From Filimonas lacunae (lineage in GTDB: Bacteria > Bacteroidota > Bacteroidia > Chitinophagales > Chitinophagaceae): DNA of 64,000 nt. This document shows positions 35,065 to 43,449 of this stretch, in pieces (the first letter of the stretch is position 1; every line of letters starts with the position of its first letter). A model generated the notes under the pieces. It was given only the letters and a program-made list of their open reading frames with translations. It ran no database searches and was not told the origin of the DNA. The stretch is taken from assembly GCF_002355595.1 (NCBI RefSeq), contig NZ_AP017422.1:1674001-1738000 (forward strand), written 5' to 3'. The translations under genes were made by a program, and so were the position numbers.

Positions 35065-36285
35065 ATGCTTATGAACCAAACAGGACCGGAACGGGTAACA
35101 TTTTTAATGCAACAATTTGCCGGCAACAGCTGCAGCCGCCAGGAAATGGACGAGCTGATGCAGTATGTGCGCGAGGCAGAAAACGACCAGCTGCTGCACA
35201 GTGCGTTGCAGCAGCAGTGGAGCAGTCTGCAGCCGGAAGAACCGTTGTACCCGGTAAACTGGGAGGGTATGTACGATACTATTGTTGCTTCTCCTGCAAC
35301 TGAAAATAAAGTTGGATTGTCACCTTCCCCTATACCCTTGATCAGACGCCGCTGGTGGGCAGTAGCAGCTATTTTGCTGGTAGCCGCCGGCGGTATATGG
35401 GTTTGGACAAAGACACCACAACAGAAAACCCCGCCCGTTATTGCGGCGGCAAAAGATATTCAGCCCGGCAGTAGTGGGGCAGTGCTAACACTGGCAGATG
35501 GTAGCAAGGTGGTGCTGGATAGCGCTGCCAACGGCAACATTGCCACCCAGGCCAACGCCAGCATAACCAAACGGGATGGCGTGATCAGTTATGGTGGAAA
35601 AGCCCCGGGTGTAGCTGCCAATGCGCCGGTGGGGCAGCCACTGATGAACACGCTTACCACACCACGTGGCAGGCAGTATAAACTGGTATTGCCGGATGGC
35701 ACTACGGCCTGGTTAAACGCAGCATCCAGTATAGAGTACCCGGTAAGTTTTACGGGTAAGGAGCGTAATGTGTCTGTTACCGGTGAAGTATATTTTGAAG
35801 TAGCAGCTAAATCCAATGCGCCTTTTGTGGTAACCACGCCGCAGCAACAGGTTACGGTGCTGGGTACCAGCTTTAATATGAATGCCTATACCAACGAAAG
35901 CATAGCACGCACTACGTTGCTGCAAGGCAGTGTGCTGGTGAAAATACGCAACTCGCAGTTAAAGCAGTCCAGTTATATACTGGAGCCTGGTCAGCAGGCT
36001 ACCGGCAATGCAGGTGGCATGTTGCAGGTTAGGGATGTACATGCAGAACAATTCATAGCCTGGACGAAAGGATATTTTTTGTTCGATCATGCCAGTGTGC
36101 CGGATGTAATGAGGCAGCTGGAGCGCTGGTACGATATAGAAGTGAGTTATGCAGGAGCGGTGCCACAGCGTGAGTTTGGTGGCAAGCTGGAACGCAACCT
36201 GCCTTTATCGGCAGTGTTGAAAATGCTGGAAACAAGTAAAGTGCATTGTAAAGTAGAGGGCCGTCATCTTACGGTACTTCCTTAA
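35065..36285 (+). CDS. FecR-family anti-sigma factor (locus 3)
   Basis: 406 residues from the ATG at 35065; the ATG two codons later (35071) is equally possible, and the frame is open further upstream without good reason to use it. Cytoplasmic sigma-binding region, membrane segment at about residue 95-113 (WWAVAAILLVAAGGIWVW), FecR domain (TPRGRQYKLVLPDGTTAWL, VTGEVYFEVAAKS, VLGTSFNMNAY) and C-terminal DUF4974 domain (VMRQLERWYDIEVSY). It is much closer in sequence to the locus 1 FecR than to that of locus 2, including the segment GAVLTLADGSKVVLDSA, which suggests loci 1 and 3 arose by duplication. Confidence 0.87.
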   Translation: MLMNQTGPERVTFLMQQFAGNSCSRQEMDELMQYVREAENDQLLHSALQQQWSSLQPEEPLYPVNWEGMYDTIVASPATENKVGLSPSPIPLIRRRWWAVAAILLVAAGGIWVWTKTPQQKTPPVIAAAKDIQPGSSGAVLTLADGSKVVLDSAANGNIATQANASITKRDGVISYGGKAPGVAANAPVGQPLMNTLTTPRGRQYKLVLPDGTTAWLNAASSIEYPVSFTGKERNVSVTGEVYFEVAAKSNAPFVVTTPQQQVTVLGTSFNMNAYTNESIARTTLLQGSVLVKIRNSQLKQSSYILEPGQQATGNAGGMLQVRDVHAEQFIAWTKGYFLFDHASVPDVMRQLERWYDIEVSYAGAVPQREFGGKLERNLPLSAVLKMLETSKVHCKVEGRHLTVLP

Positions 36286-36363
36286 GGATAGATTATTCAA
36301 ACCACAAGCATAAAAAACATGAACAGAACGTAAAACCAGACTACTGCTGGATGGCAATAAAAA

Positions 36364-36393
36364 ACCGGCAACCGACGGCAATCGGAAACCGGT
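36364..36393 (+). terminator. Hairpin between fecR and susC (locus 3)
   Basis: Imperfect stem: ACCGG (36364-36368) with CCGGT (36389-36393) and inner CCGA with TCGG. Preceded by an A run, as in locus 1 (7788-7813), and without a T run. Same position and similar sequence context, so probably a shared attenuation or processing element. Confidence 0.38.
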
Positions 36394-36472
36394 ACATGTT
36401 ATGGCCGTCTTAGAATGTTACCGACTCGAAATCAGTACAATTTTTATTGACTCCCAAAACTAGTACGAAAGT

Positions 36473-39400
36473 ATGCGATTTTACTTTTACGGGGCATCGC
36501 TTTGTCGTTTCGCTCCCAAATCATTGTCAGGTGTTCAGGCCGTTGGTATACCATCTGCGTCCTGGCAAAAACTGCTGAGAATTATGAGGATAACAGCTAT
36601 TTTATTACTCGTGGCCTCTTTACATGTGTGCGCTAAAGGCATTACCCAAAAGGTAAGCTTTACCGGCAAAGATGTATCGGTAGAACAGGTGTTTGCTGCT
36701 ATTGAGAAGCAAACCGGCTATGTAGTGTTTTTTGATTATGCCAGCCTGGGGCAGGTGAAGAAAGTGAGTGTGGCGGTAAAGGATGTGAGCATAACAGAAC
36801 TGCTGCGTGCCTGTTTTAAAGATGACCGTTTAGAGTATACCATCCAGGGTAAAACGATATTAATAAGCCGGAAAGAGAAGTCTGCTGCGGTGATAGAGGA
36901 ATATACCCCGCCTCCGCCTACGGATATTAAAGGGGTGGTGTACGACTCTGCCGGCAACCCGCTGGTAGGTGCCACCGTGATGATTAAAGGAGCTAAAGCG
37001 GCTGTGCAGTCGGATGCCCGGGGTGCGTTTATATTGAGGAATGCGAGTGAAGATGTGTTACTGGTGGTATCTTTTACGGGGTATGAAACAAAAGTGGTTT
37101 CGCCCTGGAAAGACCGTGGCAGGGAAATGATCGTGATTTTAAAAAGCAGTACTAACCCGCTGGATGAAACGATAGTGCAGGCGTACGGTACTACTACCAA
37201 GCGTTTTAATGTGGGTTCTATTTCTAAAGTAAGTAAAGAAGATATTCAATCGCAACCTGTGTTTAACCCGCTTTCTGCACTGGAAGGCCGTGTGCCTGGT
37301 TTGTTGGTTACCACGCAAAGCGGGTTGTCGGGATCGGCTGTTAAACTACAGATAAGAGGCCAGAATACCGTTGGTTCTACACCTGGTAGCAAGCCGCTGG
37401 ATAATCCTTTTATCATTATTGATGGAGTGCCTTTTGCACCGCAGAATAATTCATTTAACTTTTTACAAAATGCTGCTGATGCTAACAGTGTGCCAGGCTT
37501 AAGTCCGCTGGCGAATATTAACCCGGCGGATATTGAAAGTATAGAGGTGCTGAAAGATGCAGATGCTACGGCTATATATGGTGCCAGGGGCGCTAACGGT
37601 GTGATTTTGATCACTACCCGCAAAGCGGCCGCGGGTAAACCTTCTTTAACGGGCAATATTGCAACGGGGTTTAGCCGGTTAAGCCGCACCATGCCTTTGA
37701 TGAATACTGCACAATATTTACAAATGCGTAAGCAGGCTTTTATCAATGATAACCAAACGCCGGGCCTGAATGTTGGCAGTAACTATGCACCGGACCTGCT
37801 GGTGTTTGACTCTGCAAAGAACACTGATTTTTTACATGATTTATATGGGGAAACTGCCGGTTCGCTGAATGCCAGCCTGTTTTTATCTGGAGGCTCTTCC
37901 TCCAACACTTTTTCAATGGGGGTTGGTTATGGCAGGGAAGGTACTAATTTTCCCGGCAGTTTTATTAACGACCGTATGTCGTTTAACGCCACTATTCATC
38001 ATCAGTCTACAGACAGGCGTTTTACGGTAGATCTTACTTCGGGCTACTCTTATAACCGTAATAATTTACCTGGCGGACCCGGTATTTCCTCTGCGTTTAC
38101 CTTGCCGCCTAACTTTCCTGATCTGCTGAATGCAGACGGGTCGCTGGCATGGGTGTTTAAGGGTATTACTTCTAATAACATTTCCACCAGTTTTCAAAAC
38201 CCTTATGCCTATCTGTATCAAACGGCTAATGTGGGTTCGCAAAACCTGTTGCTGAACCTGACTTTGAATTACCGTATTCTGTCAGGGCTTACTTTTAAAA
38301 CAGCCTTAGGGTATAGTTTGTTTACGGGAACTGAGTACCGGAAATTTCCTTTGATGTCGCAAAGTCCTTACGCTTTTGGCCGTGACGCTGTTGCTTCCAA
38401 AAACAACAGCAGCAGTTATACCTGGAATATAGAGCCGCAACTGAATTATAACCGTAAAATAGGGAATGGTAAGCTGGATGTGCTGGCAGGTATGACTTTC
38501 CAGAAAATGACCAGTAACAGAACCACGCTGGTAGGTACTGGTTTTATTAACGACCTGTTGTTAAATTCTATTAAGTCGGCCGGTGTTATTACATTGGATG
38601 AAGCATATAATCCTTATAAGTATAGTGCTGCTTTCGGCCGCATTAACTATGTATATAATACCCGTTATATTGTAAACCTTACGGGCAGGATGGATGGCAG
38701 CAGCAGGTTTATTAAAAACAGACGTAACGCGAAGTTTGGCGCTGTAGGGGCGGGATGGATATTCTCGGAGGAAGCTTTTGTGAAAAAGGCATTGCCTGTG
38801 CTGAGCTTTGGTAAACTGCGTGGCAGTTTTGGTATTACGGGTGATGATAACGTAAATAATTACCAATATTATTCTAACTGGAAAATCATCAGTGCCAACA
38901 ACATATATAACGGCAGCCTGGGCTATGCGCCGCAAAACCCAGATAATCCTGACTACAGCTGGAGCACAACAAAGAAGCTGGAAGCAGGACTGGATGCTGG
39001 TTTGTGGGGTGATAAAATTTTATTGGGTATTACCTGGTATCGTAACCGCACCAGTGATCAGCTGGTACAATATAAGTTGCCATCACAAACGGGTTTTACT
39101 ACGGTAACTACTAATTTTCAGGCCGTGATACAGAACAGCGGATGGGAGTTTACGGTGGGTGCTTCGCCGGTTAAGAATAAAAATTTCAACTGGAAAACCG
39201 CTTTGAATGTAACTGTTCCGAGCAATAAGCTGGTAGCATTTCCGGGACTGGCTGCTTCTAATTATGCGAACATGTACGTGTTGGGCAAATCTACCAGCAC
39301 TATACAGGGGTACAGCTATGCGGGTATCAATGATACTACCGGTTTGTATCAATTCAATACCAAAGGCGGTAGCAAAACATCTTCGCCCAGCGCGTTGAAT

Positions 39401-39925
39401 GGTGATAACCGGTTTATATTGGGCAACCTGGATACCCGTTATTTTGGTGGTTTCCGCAACACGTTTACCTATAAGAAATTTCAGGTGGATATGTTCCTGG
39501 AGTTCAGAAAGCAGATGGGACCCAACTTTATTTATTCGTTAGGTTATACACCGGGTACTATGGTGAATATGCCTGTAGAAGTGATGAATAACTGGACAAA
39601 GCAAGGGGATAAAGCCACTTACCAGAAATTCAGCCAGTTGGCATTTGGGGCTTCGGTTACTGCCAATACTACGCAAACGTATGCAAAGCTGTCTGATTTT
39701 GCCTACAGTGATGCTTCTTATATCCGTTTTAAAACTTTAGGTATCAGCTATAGTTTAGATGGGGGCTTTTTGAAGAAGGTAAAAATGAGCAGTTGCCGTG
39801 TATATGTAAATGCGCAAAACCTGTTTGTAATAACAGGGTATAAGGGGCATGATCCTGAAACGCAGAACTACTATGGTATTCCTCCGTTAAAATCAATTTC
39901 TACCGGGTTACAATTCAACTTTTAA
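36473..39925 (+). CDS. SusC/RagA-family TonB-dependent transporter with STN domain (locus 3)
   Basis: 1150 residues. The opening MRFYFYGASLCRFAPKSL is typical of SusC proteins in Chitinophagaceae. After the signal peptide comes the STN domain (VEQVFAAIEKQTGYVVFFD), a carboxypeptidase-regulatory-like domain (GVVYDSAGNPLVGATVMIKG), plug (LEGRVPGLLVTTQSGLSG, then VLKDADATAIYGARGANG) and beta-barrel ending STGLQFNF. Works with the SusD encoded 2 bases downstream, and signals through the FecR/sigma pair upstream. Followed by TlpA-like and M16 peptidase genes, so a peptide substrate is again favoured. Confidence 0.9.
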   Translation: MRFYFYGASLCRFAPKSLSGVQAVGIPSASWQKLLRIMRITAILLLVASLHVCAKGITQKVSFTGKDVSVEQVFAAIEKQTGYVVFFDYASLGQVKKVSVAVKDVSITELLRACFKDDRLEYTIQGKTILISRKEKSAAVIEEYTPPPPTDIKGVVYDSAGNPLVGATVMIKGAKAAVQSDARGAFILRNASEDVLLVVSFTGYETKVVSPWKDRGREMIVILKSSTNPLDETIVQAYGTTTKRFNVGSISKVSKEDIQSQPVFNPLSALEGRVPGLLVTTQSGLSGSAVKLQIRGQNTVGSTPGSKPLDNPFIIIDGVPFAPQNNSFNFLQNAADANSVPGLSPLANINPADIESIEVLKDADATAIYGARGANGVILITTRKAAAGKPSLTGNIATGFSRLSRTMPLMNTAQYLQMRKQAFINDNQTPGLNVGSNYAPDLLVFDSAKNTDFLHDLYGETAGSLNASLFLSGGSSSNTFSMGVGYGREGTNFPGSFINDRMSFNATIHHQSTDRRFTVDLTSGYSYNRNNLPGGPGISSAFTLPPNFPDLLNADGSLAWVFKGITSNNISTSFQNPYAYLYQTANVGSQNLLLNLTLNYRILSGLTFKTALGYSLFTGTEYRKFPLMSQSPYAFGRDAVASKNNSSSYTWNIEPQLNYNRKIGNGKLDVLAGMTFQKMTSNRTTLVGTGFINDLLLNSIKSAGVITLDEAYNPYKYSAAFGRINYVYNTRYIVNLTGRMDGSSRFIKNRRNAKFGAVGAGWIFSEEAFVKKALPVLSFGKLRGSFGITGDDNVNNYQYYSNWKIISANNIYNGSLGYAPQNPDNPDYSWSTTKKLEAGLDAGLWGDKILLGITWYRNRTSDQLVQYKLPSQTGFTTVTTNFQAVIQNSGWEFTVGASPVKNKNFNWKTALNVTVPSNKLVAFPGLAASNYANMYVLGKSTSTIQGYSYAGINDTTGLYQFNTKGGSKTSSPSALNGDNRFILGNLDTRYFGGFRNTFTYKKFQVDMFLEFRKQMGPNFIYSLGYTPGTMVNMPVEVMNNWTKQGDKATYQKFSQLAFGASVTANTTQTYAKLSDFAYSDASYIRFKTLGISYSLDGGFLKKVKMSSCRVYVNAQNLFVITGYKGHDPETQNYYGIPPLKSISTGLQFNF

Positions 39926-39927
39926 TT

Positions 39928-41331
39928 ATGCAGTATTTACATCAAAATATAAGCCGTAAAGCCATTGCTGTTTGTGCAGCAATTGCGCTGCTGGCTGCTT
40001 CATGTAAGAAGTTTTCTGATATTCCTTCCTCACCGGATACTATCAGCCCTGCGCAGGTTTTTGCAGATAGTGCAGATGCTACTGCAGCCATTACAGGTAT
40101 TTATATCGGTATGATAGGGCAGTCCAGCAGCTCGCTAAGCATAGGTAATGAGGCTTCAGGCACTTTTGCGGGTATGGTGGCCGATGAGTATGATGCGGTA
40201 TCTTATATCACTGCCTACAAGGAGTTTGCAGCTAATAGCATTACTGTTACGAATGTGTACAATCAAAATTATTTGTGGACGCCGGCCTATAAGTTTATTT
40301 ACCAGGCCAATGCGGTGATAGAAGGGGTGAATGCCAGCACAGGTATCAATGATGCGCTGAAGAACAGGCTTATTGGAGAAGCGAAGTTTTTACGTGCCTG
40401 GTTTCATTTTACGATGATGAACCTATATGGCGGTGTGCCGCTTTGCCTGGTTACCGATTACCGGGTTACTGCATTACTGCCCAGGGCCGATACCGCTGCT
40501 ATCAATCAGCAGGTGGTAGCCGACCTGGAAGATGCTTACCAGCGTTTGCAAACAGATCCGCTACCGCTTACTAAATACAGGGTGAATAAATATGCTGTAA
40601 AGGCTTTCCTGGCAAGGGTGTATTTATACCGTAAGCAATGGGCGCAGGCGGAAGCTGCGGCTACAGAGGTGATAGGTGGTAATTATGGACTGGTTACTAA
40701 CCTGGACAGTACTTTTCTGATAAACAGCCGCGAAGCCATCTGGCAGGTGCCTTCTACCATTAAAGGGGATGAAACTGCGCAGGGCAATGCATATGTGCCA
40801 CTTTCTGCTTTATCAGCGCCTACATTTTTTGTAACTACCTGGATGAACAATGCTTTTGAAACAGGTGATAAGCGTAAGAGTCAGTGGCTGAAATCTAACA
40901 CGGTAGGTGGTGTTACCTACACTTATCCTTATAAATTTAAACTGGTGCGTAACTCAGCAGTTACAGTGGCTAACCCACATGAAGCGCATACGCCGCTGCG
41001 TTTGGCAGAGCTGTACCTGGTAAGGGCAGAGGCCAGGGCGCATGAGGGTAACTATACGGATGCAGAAAAGGATGTTAACAGCATTCGCAGTCGTGCAGGC
41101 CTGGGCAATGTTTCTATCTCTTCGCTGGAAACAGCTGCAACTGTAATTATGCAGGAGCGTAGGGTTGAGTTGTTTGGCGAGTGGGGCCATCGTTATTTTG
41201 ACTTGAAGCGTACCGGTACAATAGATGCCGTGCTGGGGGCAGAAAAAACAGGCTGGAAATCCTCCTATGCTTTGTTTCCAATACCCTATAATGAATTACA
41301 GGGTAATCCTAATTTAACTCCTAATCCCTAA
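39928..41331 (+). CDS. SusD/RagB-family nutrient-binding lipoprotein (locus 3)
   Basis: 467 residues with lipobox LAASC (Cys about residue 26). SusD features include IGEAKFLRAWFHFTMMNLYG, AVKAFLARVYLYRKQWAQA and the C-terminal signature IMQERRVELFGEWGHRYFD, then LKRTG. Its start lies 2 bases after the susC stop, the tightest of the three loci. Outer-membrane substrate-binding partner of the SusC. The sequence in between the helical repeats differs from both other SusD proteins, as expected for different ligands. Confidence 0.9.
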   Translation: MQYLHQNISRKAIAVCAAIALLAASCKKFSDIPSSPDTISPAQVFADSADATAAITGIYIGMIGQSSSSLSIGNEASGTFAGMVADEYDAVSYITAYKEFAANSITVTNVYNQNYLWTPAYKFIYQANAVIEGVNASTGINDALKNRLIGEAKFLRAWFHFTMMNLYGGVPLCLVTDYRVTALLPRADTAAINQQVVADLEDAYQRLQTDPLPLTKYRVNKYAVKAFLARVYLYRKQWAQAEAAATEVIGGNYGLVTNLDSTFLINSREAIWQVPSTIKGDETAQGNAYVPLSALSAPTFFVTTWMNNAFETGDKRKSQWLKSNTVGGVTYTYPYKFKLVRNSAVTVANPHEAHTPLRLAELYLVRAEARAHEGNYTDAEKDVNSIRSRAGLGNVSISSLETAATVIMQERRVELFGEWGHRYFDLKRTGTIDAVLGAEKTGWKSSYALFPIPYNELQGNPNLTPNP

Positions 41332-41370
41332 CAGGTAGCATTATCCATATTTAAATAGCATTTCGTGAAC

Positions 41371-43446
41371 ATGATCACATCTGTACGTACCATCCGCCTG
41401 CTGGCGGGTGGTATATTAACACTCGCATGCCTTAATGCAGCGGCACAGCAGCCGCAGCAACAGCAACCGCAGGAGCCGCCTGTGTTTTCGTGGACTGTTC
41501 CTGTAGTGAACCAGGGCGATACCTTTCGTGCTGTGTACAGGCCCCGCGTTCCTGCCTCTAACGTGAAAGGGTATATTTATTTCTTTAAAAATTTTACCTG
41601 GCAGGGAGTTGACCTGCCCATGACTAAAACTGATACGGCGTGGGTGGGTGCTAAGCTGGTACCCGAAGGGGCTTCTTTGTTGTGCTGTCGCTTTTATACG
41701 GGGGATAGTATTGACAGAGGGAATAAATGGCCTTATGTTGTTTTAATTCACGACAACAGCGGGCAGTTAGCCCCGGGTGCTTATTCGGAGTATGCGCTGA
41801 TGCGCCGCCCGCAGGCTGATGCCATGATGTTAGATATTGTTAGCCCGGAGTCGTTATTTGAGGCCCGGTTTGCTGTGGGTTTATACCTTGGTAAAGAGTG
41901 GGCAAACGTACAGGTAAGAAGGCATTTGTTTTATGAAATAGCTACCACGTTTGCTGCTTTTTTTACACCGGAGAAAACGGATTCTATCTTGCGTGCAGGG
42001 GCGTCTGAAATTATGGAGCTGCCGGATGTAAGTGAAAAGGAAATGTTAACTGTAAAGAGGGTGTATCAGAGTGTATTGCATAACAGACCTTCGTCTGATT
42101 CTGTATTGAAAATAATACTGTCTAAGTATCCCACTGGTTTGGCGGCCAGGGAGGAAGAGATTAATAAGATAGCCCTGAACATGAACGCGGAAGAGCATTT
42201 GCAAAAATGGTACAGCTTTTTGCAAACGTATCCTGATAATACCTATCCTTTTGCTGATTATAGTAATCCTGTTTGGGGTAACAGTTATTTTGCCAACAAC
42301 TTTAATTTTGAAGGCATTACTTTATTCCGGAAGAAAGATCTGGAAGGTTTGAAAAAAATGGCCGACCAGGCCCCGATGAATTTATTGGCCTACCTGTACC
42401 TGCATTATGTAGAATTTCCATTTCATCAGACAGAGCCACCTATTACTGAGGCACAGGCGTATGACATAGGTAAAGCATATATGAAAAATATGCTCTCTAG
42501 ATTATATAACACGGATGCGGCTGTTTCGGGCCGTGGCATTTATGCTGCTTCTGAATGGCCTGCTGTTTATATGAACCAGCAACGGCTGGTATTTACTAAC
42601 TATGCCAAACTGTTATACGAAGCGGGTGATTATGCCGAAGCGGGTACGTTTTATCCTATGCTGCACGAGAGTATTGGTTATAGCAGCACTCCGTTTAACG
42701 ATTTGTATGTGAAACTGTTAATGCACGATAAAAAAGAGCAGGAAGCGGTGGCCTATGTAAAGGCGGCAGTGTATGCCAACGAGTTTACAGGTGATATGAT
42801 GAAAGTGCTGAAAGCTGATTACGGGAAAAACAAGGGTGATGAAAAAGCATTTCCTGCTTATGTGGTGGCTATGAAGTCGAAAGAAGGTACGGAAAGGGAA
42901 CATGCTAATATACGCAAAGCCATGATGAAGGCGGCAGCGCCTGCGCTGAGCCTGAAAGATACCAAAGGGGCCACTGTAACGCTGGAAGCACAGAAGGGTA
43001 AGATAGTGGTGCTGGATTTCTGGGCTACCTGGTGCTATCCTTGTAAAGCAGCGATGCCGGGCATGCAGCTGGCGGTTGAGCGATATAAGAACGATAAGGA
43101 TGTAGCGTTTTACTTTATTGCCACCCTGGAGCAAAGCCCGCGTTATAAGCGTATGATCGATTCTTTTATCACCGCTAAGAAGTACGATTTCAGAGTGTTG
43201 TATGATAACAAAAACGACAGCACACAACAGCTGGATCAGGCTTACCAGGACTTTAAAAAGGTACTGCATTTTAATGGCATTCCTGAAAAAGTGATTATAG
43301 ATCAGAACGGTGTTATCCGTTGGTGGAGCAGTGCTGGTAACGATAACCATATTGCACTGGCGGAAGAGATCAGTTATGTGGTGGAACTATTGAAGAAAGA
43401 AGGAGAGACAAAACAGTCGGCTTCATTGAGTGCAAATAAACAATAA
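41371..43446 (+). CDS. TlpA-like thioredoxin-domain protein with large N-terminal region (locus 3)
   Basis: 691 residues from the ATG at 41371 (a GTG two codons earlier is an alternative). Signal peptide ends near NAAAQ, followed by a Gln/Pro-rich linker. N-terminal Ig-like domain (VVNQGDTFRAVYRPRV, GYIYFFKNFTWQGVDLPM), helical repeats in the middle, and a C-terminal TlpA domain with active site WCYPC (Cys about 555 and 558) inside VVLDFWATWCYPCKAAMPG, and cis-Pro in NGIPEKVIID. It has the same architecture as the locus 2 protein (672 residues) with the active-site dipeptide changed from VP to YP, which in this fold alters redox potential. The M16 peptidase gene starts 3 bases later. Confidence 0.85.
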   Translation: MITSVRTIRLLAGGILTLACLNAAAQQPQQQQPQEPPVFSWTVPVVNQGDTFRAVYRPRVPASNVKGYIYFFKNFTWQGVDLPMTKTDTAWVGAKLVPEGASLLCCRFYTGDSIDRGNKWPYVVLIHDNSGQLAPGAYSEYALMRRPQADAMMLDIVSPESLFEARFAVGLYLGKEWANVQVRRHLFYEIATTFAAFFTPEKTDSILRAGASEIMELPDVSEKEMLTVKRVYQSVLHNRPSSDSVLKIILSKYPTGLAAREEEINKIALNMNAEEHLQKWYSFLQTYPDNTYPFADYSNPVWGNSYFANNFNFEGITLFRKKDLEGLKKMADQAPMNLLAYLYLHYVEFPFHQTEPPITEAQAYDIGKAYMKNMLSRLYNTDAAVSGRGIYAASEWPAVYMNQQRLVFTNYAKLLYEAGDYAEAGTFYPMLHESIGYSSTPFNDLYVKLLMHDKKEQEAVAYVKAAVYANEFTGDMMKVLKADYGKNKGDEKAFPAYVVAMKSKEGTEREHANIRKAMMKAAAPALSLKDTKGATVTLEAQKGKIVVLDFWATWCYPCKAAMPGMQLAVERYKNDKDVAFYFIATLEQSPRYKRMIDSFITAKKYDFRVLYDNKNDSTQQLDQAYQDFKKVLHFNGIPEKVIIDQNGVIRWWSSAGNDNHIALAEEISYVVELLKKEGETKQSASLSANKQ

Positions 43447-43449
43447 GGA

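Noticed and set aside
42718-43350. 210-codon leftward frame
   Set aside because: Antisense to the TlpA domain of locus 3; no recognisable protein features.
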